This document shows positions 60,715-64,000 of a stretch of DNA of 64,000 nt, piece by piece. The notes under the pieces are model-generated. The model saw only the letters and a program-made list of their open reading frames with translations, was not told where the DNA came from and did no database searches. The first letter of the stretch is position 1. The number at the start of each line of letters is the position of its first letter. Source of the DNA: AC-32 sp963746155 (GTDB taxonomy: Bacteria; Actinomycetota; Thermoleophilia; Gaiellales; Gaiellaceae); contig CAVVAB010000012.1 in assembly GCA_963746155.1 (NCBI GenBank), forward strand, positions 1,119,418 to 1,183,417. The letters run 5' to 3'. Both the position numbers and the translations under genes were made by a program.

Positions 60715-61035
60715 ATGGCAAACACACCGGTGCTCGATCTGCTCGCGAGCATGACCGCCGATTCGATCGAGGCGTCGAGCCTCGATCCGGAGACGTTGGC
60801 GCTCGTCCGCATCGCCGCGCTCGTGGCGGTCGATGCGGCGCCGACGTCGTACGTCGTCAACCTCGAGGCTGCCAGTGACCTCATCGACCCGGAGCAGGTT
60901 CGCGGCGTGCTTGCCGCGGTCGCTCCGATCGTGGGGACGGCACGCATTGTCTCGGCGCTCGGCAAGATCGTCGAAGCGCTCGATCTCGAGCTCGAGGCCG
61001 CAGAGATCACGGCGGAGGTCGGGGAAGGAGCATGA
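60715..61035 (+). CDS. Carboxymuconolactone-decarboxylase-like protein
   Basis: A 106-residue helical protein from ATG 60715 behind GAAAGGAG. DPETLALVRIAALVAVDAAPTSYVVNLEAA followed by VRGVLAAVAPIVGTARIVSALGKI matches the CMD/AhpD-like helical fold. The AhpD CxxC redox pair is absent, so peroxidase activity is unlikely. A truncated copy lies at 51349. Function unknown. Confidence 0.75.
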   Translation: MANTPVLDLLASMTADSIEASSLDPETLALVRIAALVAVDAAPTSYVVNLEAASDLIDPEQVRGVLAAVAPIVGTARIVSALGKIVEALDLELEAAEITAEVGEGA

Positions 61036-61116
61036 GCCGGAGGAAGCCGGACGGGCCGGGCCTGCGCCTTTCCGTCCGCCAACAAGCAAACGTCGAACCG
61101 AGACGAAGGAGGAGCC

Positions 61117-61644
61117 ATGGAAAGTGACAATCTGATGCTGGTGGTCGGTACGTACCCCGATGCGGGCGCAGCGGCCGGGGACTTCAAGGCACTGAAGGCC
61201 GGACAGGACGCCGGCGAGTACAAAGTGGTCGGGGCCGTCGTGATGAATCGCGACGCGAGCGGCAAGGTCGATGTGCAGGAGCACGGTGACGCGCACGTCG
61301 GCGGCGGCGCGGTTCTCGGCGGCACTGCCGGGCTTGTGGTCGGCCTGTTTGCGCCGCCGCTGCTTGCCGCGACCGCGATCGGGGCGGCGATCGGTGCGGG
61401 GCTCGGCGCACTGCGCAAGCGGCATGAGGAGAAGAAGATGGGCGTCGATGTCGAGGAGTACCTGCCGCCCGGATCCTCGGCGGTGGTGGCGGTCGTCGAC
61501 GACCAGTACGCCGACAAGGTCGAGGCTGCCCTCGTCAACTCGGACAAGCGGATCAACCAGGCGATCGACTCGGGCGACTACCAGGAGCTGCAGAAGGCGA
61601 TCGCGAAGTCCCAGGACGAGGTGTCGGGCGCAATCACCTCATAG
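61117..61644 (+). CDS. DUF1269-like glycine-zipper protein, second paralogue
   Basis: A 175-residue protein from ATG 61117 behind GGAGGAG. Layout equals the gene at 51883: an alpha/beta domain (LMLVVGTYPDAGAAAGDFKALKAG), a glycine-zipper hydrophobic pair (GGGAVLGGTAGLVVGLFAPPLLAATAIGAAIGAGLGAL), then a charged C-terminal domain (VAVVDDQYADKVEAAL). The family is thought to be membrane-associated; the role is unknown. It is followed by a strong hairpin. Confidence 0.75.
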   Translation: MESDNLMLVVGTYPDAGAAAGDFKALKAGQDAGEYKVVGAVVMNRDASGKVDVQEHGDAHVGGGAVLGGTAGLVVGLFAPPLLAATAIGAAIGAGLGALRKRHEEKKMGVDVEEYLPPGSSAVVAVVDDQYADKVEAALVNSDKRINQAIDSGDYQELQKAIAKSQDEVSGAITS

Positions 61645-61654
61645 ATCGCGGGAG

Positions 61655-61680
61655 GAGGGCCGGCACAGATGCCGGCCCTC
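61655..61680 (+). terminator. Hairpin after the DUF1269-like gene
   Basis: GAGGGCCGGC and GCCGGCCCTC form a perfect 10-bp stem with a 6-base loop, 10 bases after the stop. No T tract follows. It separates the gene from the lipoprotein gene. Confidence 0.5.
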
Positions 61681-61704
61681 CCGATCCGCCGAAAGGACAC
61701 GACG

Positions 61705-62280
61705 ATGAAACCCACTCGCACACACAGCCTGATCGCTCTTGCAGCGTCGTTGGCGTTCCTCGCGGCAGGCTGTGGCTCGAGCGGGGGCGGCTCGACAACG
61801 ACGACGTCGTCCACGAGTGCCTCTGCCACTGACACCTGGGCAAGCGGCGTCTGCTCGTCAATCACGACCTGGCAGGCCGCGATCAAGTCGGCCGCCGGCT
61901 CGGTGAAGAGCGATCCGACCAAGAACGGGCTGCAGACCGCGGCCGGCGATGCGAAGGCGGCGACCGAGACGCTCGCCACCGACCTGAAGGGGCAGGGCAA
62001 GCCCGACACCCAGGGCGGGCAGCAGGCGAAGGACTCGCTCGACCAGCTCTCCACGACCTTGCAGCAGGGCATGACCACGATCGAGAACACGGTCAAAGGG
62101 ATCTCCGGCGTGAAGGGCGCGCTCACCGCCGTCCCGGCGGTGACGGGCACACTCGCGACGATGGAGAAGCAGGTCAAAACGACGTTCACCAGCCTCCAGG
62201 GACTCGGCGCGAACGGCGAGCTGAAGAGCGCGTTCGCCAGCTCGAGCGCCTGCAACTCCTTGACGAGCAGCGGCTCGTGA
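61705..62280 (+). CDS. Putative lipoprotein
   Basis: A 191-residue secreted protein. The N-terminus has basic residues, a hydrophobic signal (SLIALAASLAFLAAGC) and a lipobox LAAGC with Cys near residue 23, then a Ser/Thr-rich linker and a helical domain rich in Ala, Thr, Lys and Gln. Two cysteines (SGVCSSI and SSACNSL) could form a disulfide. ATG 61705 behind AAAGGA is preferred over an earlier in-frame ATG inside the hairpin. No enzyme motif is seen. Confidence 0.8.
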   Translation: MKPTRTHSLIALAASLAFLAAGCGSSGGGSTTTTSSTSASATDTWASGVCSSITTWQAAIKSAAGSVKSDPTKNGLQTAAGDAKAATETLATDLKGQGKPDTQGGQQAKDSLDQLSTTLQQGMTTIENTVKGISGVKGALTAVPAVTGTLATMEKQVKTTFTSLQGLGANGELKSAFASSSACNSLTSSGS

Positions 62281-62422
62281 TCGTCCCGTCATCCTGGGAC
62301 GCCTGATCGTGGGCTCGGCGAAGATCAACGCGACCCTATGGCAGCGACAGGCGCGCAAAGGCCACGCCGAGGCCCGATGACGCCTCGCCGCTCGGCGCCC
62401 CTCTGTGCTCAGAGGGAAGCCA

Positions 62423-63316
62423 GTGACGCTCGATCCTGAGGCCCCGCCGCCAGCGGCGCCCCGGAGCGTTGACGCGCCCGGCACAGGCGGCGGCCGCCTT
62501 GCGGCCGTGCGGGACTGGCTGCGTGGCCGGGCAAACAACAGCCTCACCCGGCTGGCGCTGCTCTGGTTTCGCCGCTACCTCGAGGCGAGCCGCAACTCGG
62601 GCGCCGCGACGTCGGCCTACTTCACGCTCTCCGCCATCCCGACCGCGCTCGTGATCGTCGCGTTCTTCAACCTCGCGCGAGGCAACGAAAACGCGTTCGC
62701 GGAGCGCCTGATCAGCCACATGAAGCTCGACGGAACGACCGCGAACCTCGTCCATGACCTGTTCGGGACCACCTCCAACAACCTACTTGCCGCCACGCTC
62801 ACGATCGTGATCGGCTTCCTGCTCTGGGGGCTCGCGATCGGCCAGCTCTACCAGGACCTCTACGCGCGAGTCTGGCGCATCCACGTCGGCAGCGCGGCCG
62901 ACCAGCTGCTCTTCACGATCTGGTTCTTCGTCACGAGCGGGCTCATCGCGCTGATGACCGTCTCCGCCGCGAACCTCCGCAGCCATGGGTGGCTCGTCCT
63001 GATCCCGGCCTGGATCGCGGGCTCGATGATCTTCTGGCTCTGGACGCCACGCTTCCTGCTCCACCGCAAGGTCACGCTCCGCGCCCTCCTCCCGGGCGCG
63101 CTCCTCGCCGCATTCGTCCTCGGCGGCACGGTCGCCACCTCGCCGTTGTGGATCGGACCCACGATCAACCAGAACGCCAGGGCGTTCGGCTCGTTCGGCG
63201 TCGTCCTCGCGCTCTTCGCCTACATCCTCATCGTCATCACCATCTCCACGGCCTGCGCCGTCTTCTCGCCCGTCTGGGCCGAATGGCGACAGTCAGAGAA
63301 CGATCACGACGGCTGA
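62423..63316 (+). CDS. YihY/BrkB family membrane protein
   Basis: A 297-residue protein with six membrane helices and the family features SRNSGAATSAYFTLSAIPTALVIVAFF near residues 60-85 and the C-terminal FGSFGVVLALFAYILIVITISTACAVFSPVWAEW. The earlier name RNase BN for this family is obsolete; it is a membrane protein of unknown function. The GTG at 62423 has AGAGGG six bases upstream and was chosen over GTG 62405. Confidence 0.85.
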   Translation: MTLDPEAPPPAAPRSVDAPGTGGGRLAAVRDWLRGRANNSLTRLALLWFRRYLEASRNSGAATSAYFTLSAIPTALVIVAFFNLARGNENAFAERLISHMKLDGTTANLVHDLFGTTSNNLLAATLTIVIGFLLWGLAIGQLYQDLYARVWRIHVGSAADQLLFTIWFFVTSGLIALMTVSAANLRSHGWLVLIPAWIAGSMIFWLWTPRFLLHRKVTLRALLPGALLAAFVLGGTVATSPLWIGPTINQNARAFGSFGVVLALFAYILIVITISTACAVFSPVWAEWRQSENDHDG

Positions 63317-63340
63317 CGAGCGGAGGTCGACCCTCGACCG

Positions 63341-64000
63341 CTACGTCGTTGAAAGTGGATGCGTGCTGTCGCCGCGTGCGCGCAGCACAGCCACGATGGC
63401 GATGACGAGATAGCCGAACACGGCGATCTTGGGTGCCAGTATCGCCAGCACGATGACGCCGATGTAGAAGCCGATACTCGGGGTGGTCGCCAGTGCGATC
63501 GCATTGAACTCCTTCGCGCTCACCTCTGGCCGAAGGAGATGCCGGTCGCGCGCGACAGAACCCCACAGCGCGCTTATCAGGCACGAGATCACGAGCAGTG
63601 AGACGCCGTAGAAGATGACTGCTGCCCGCTCGGCGTCGGAGCTATGGATCGCCTCGGCCATGAGCTTGGTCGGGAAGGGCAGGAACGAGACGGCCATGAG
63701 CAGCAGCAGGTTGATCAGCATCAGCGACGTGTTCGCGTACTGCAGGCGCCGGAAGATGCCGTGGTGGGCGAGCCAGATCCCTCCGATCGTGATGAAGCTC
63801 GTCGCGTAGGCCAGATAGGAAGGCCACTGGTCAGCGATGCCTCGCCACAGGTTGTCGAACGCCGTCTCGGGCACACTGATTTCGAGGATGAGCAGCGTGA
63901 TCGCGATCGCGAACACGCCGTCACTGAACGCTTCTGTTCGGCCGGTGCCCCAGTAGTTGTCCAGGCGGACGTGGTTCGCGGCCTGAAGATGGGTTCCTTC
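63341..64000 (-). CDS. TMEM175-like (DUF1211) potassium channel protein, 5' end missing
   Basis: The minus-strand frame is open to the window end with no start codon, giving about 219 residues. It carries the family's FSDGVFAIAITLLILEI pore-lining motif, and later FITIGGIWLAHHGIFRRL and about five more hydrophobic helices. Bacterial members form tetrameric K+-leak channels. The first few residues lie outside the window. It converges on the YihY gene with 24 bases between stops. Confidence 0.9.
   Translation of the reverse strand, partial: EGTHLQAANHVRLDNYWGTGRTEAFSDGVFAIAITLLILEISVPETAFDNLWRGIADQWPSYLAYATSFITIGGIWLAHHGIFRRLQYANTSLMLINLLLLMAVSFLPFPTKLMAEAIHSSDAERAAVIFYGVSLLVISCLISALWGSVARDRHLLRPEVSAKEFNAIALATTPSIGFYIGVIVLAILAPKIAVFGYLVIAIVAVLRARGDSTHPLSTT

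Overview
The window is high-GC actinobacterial DNA. Gene content and order (rodZ-cinA-thpR-recA-recX-rny, then miaB-miaA-dapF-aminotransferase-hflX-dut, murT/gatD, and a FHA/MerR pair) fit a deep-branching Actinomycetota such as the Thermoleophilia (Gaiellales/Solirubrobacterales). That placement is inferred from gene content; no rRNA gene or complete tRNA gene is present.

Layout. 0-45 kb is dense, orderly core chromosome. It begins with a small membrane peptide and an HD-GYP-like membrane protein (minus strand). Next come RNase J, two hypothetical genes and ftsK, then a BMP-type nucleoside ABC importer operon (binding protein, ATPase, two permeases). A long plus-strand run follows: rodZ, cinA, thpR, recA, recX, rny, a methyltransferase, miaB, a phosphatase, miaA, dapF, an LL-DAP-type aminotransferase, hflX, dut and a Nudix gene. 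The peptidoglycan amidation pair murT/gatD is on the minus strand. After it come a subtilisin with a tandem-repeat tail, a GGDEF/HD-GYP protein, a homing-endonuclease-associated-repeat protein, a glutamine amidotransferase and two convergent sigma-70 genes. A minus-strand operon from 44.2 to 38.2 kb encodes a CDP-alcohol phosphotransferase, a sugar nucleotidyltransferase/phosphomannomutase-like fusion, an RsiG-like protein, a GarA-like FHA protein, a MerR regulator, apt and two small proteins.

45-56 kb looks like accessory DNA. It has small genes with long gaps, Flp-type pilin genes, an integrase remnant beside a tRNA-Pro 3'-half (an attachment-site scar), truncated copies of genes found intact elsewhere in the window, and a 190-bp two-hairpin element present twice. 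Several genes here (hutF, a VOC protein, integrase, an MFS exporter, DUF2252) are each broken by what looks like one extra base.

56-64 kb is a stress/envelope-type cluster: a large MalT-like LuxR regulator, a solo LuxR-HTH protein, small membrane proteins, DUF1269-like glycine-zipper proteins, a lipoprotein, a YihY-family protein and a TMEM175-like channel cut by the window end. Three promoters here share a palindrome exactly 22 bp upstream of an identical -10 hexamer, which points to a small LuxR-controlled regulon.

Across the window many genes begin 6-12 bases after a TANNNT hexamer with no Shine-Dalgarno sequence, so leaderless transcription seems common. Genes inside operons usually overlap by 4 bases (ATGA, GTGA, TTGA and once CTGA).
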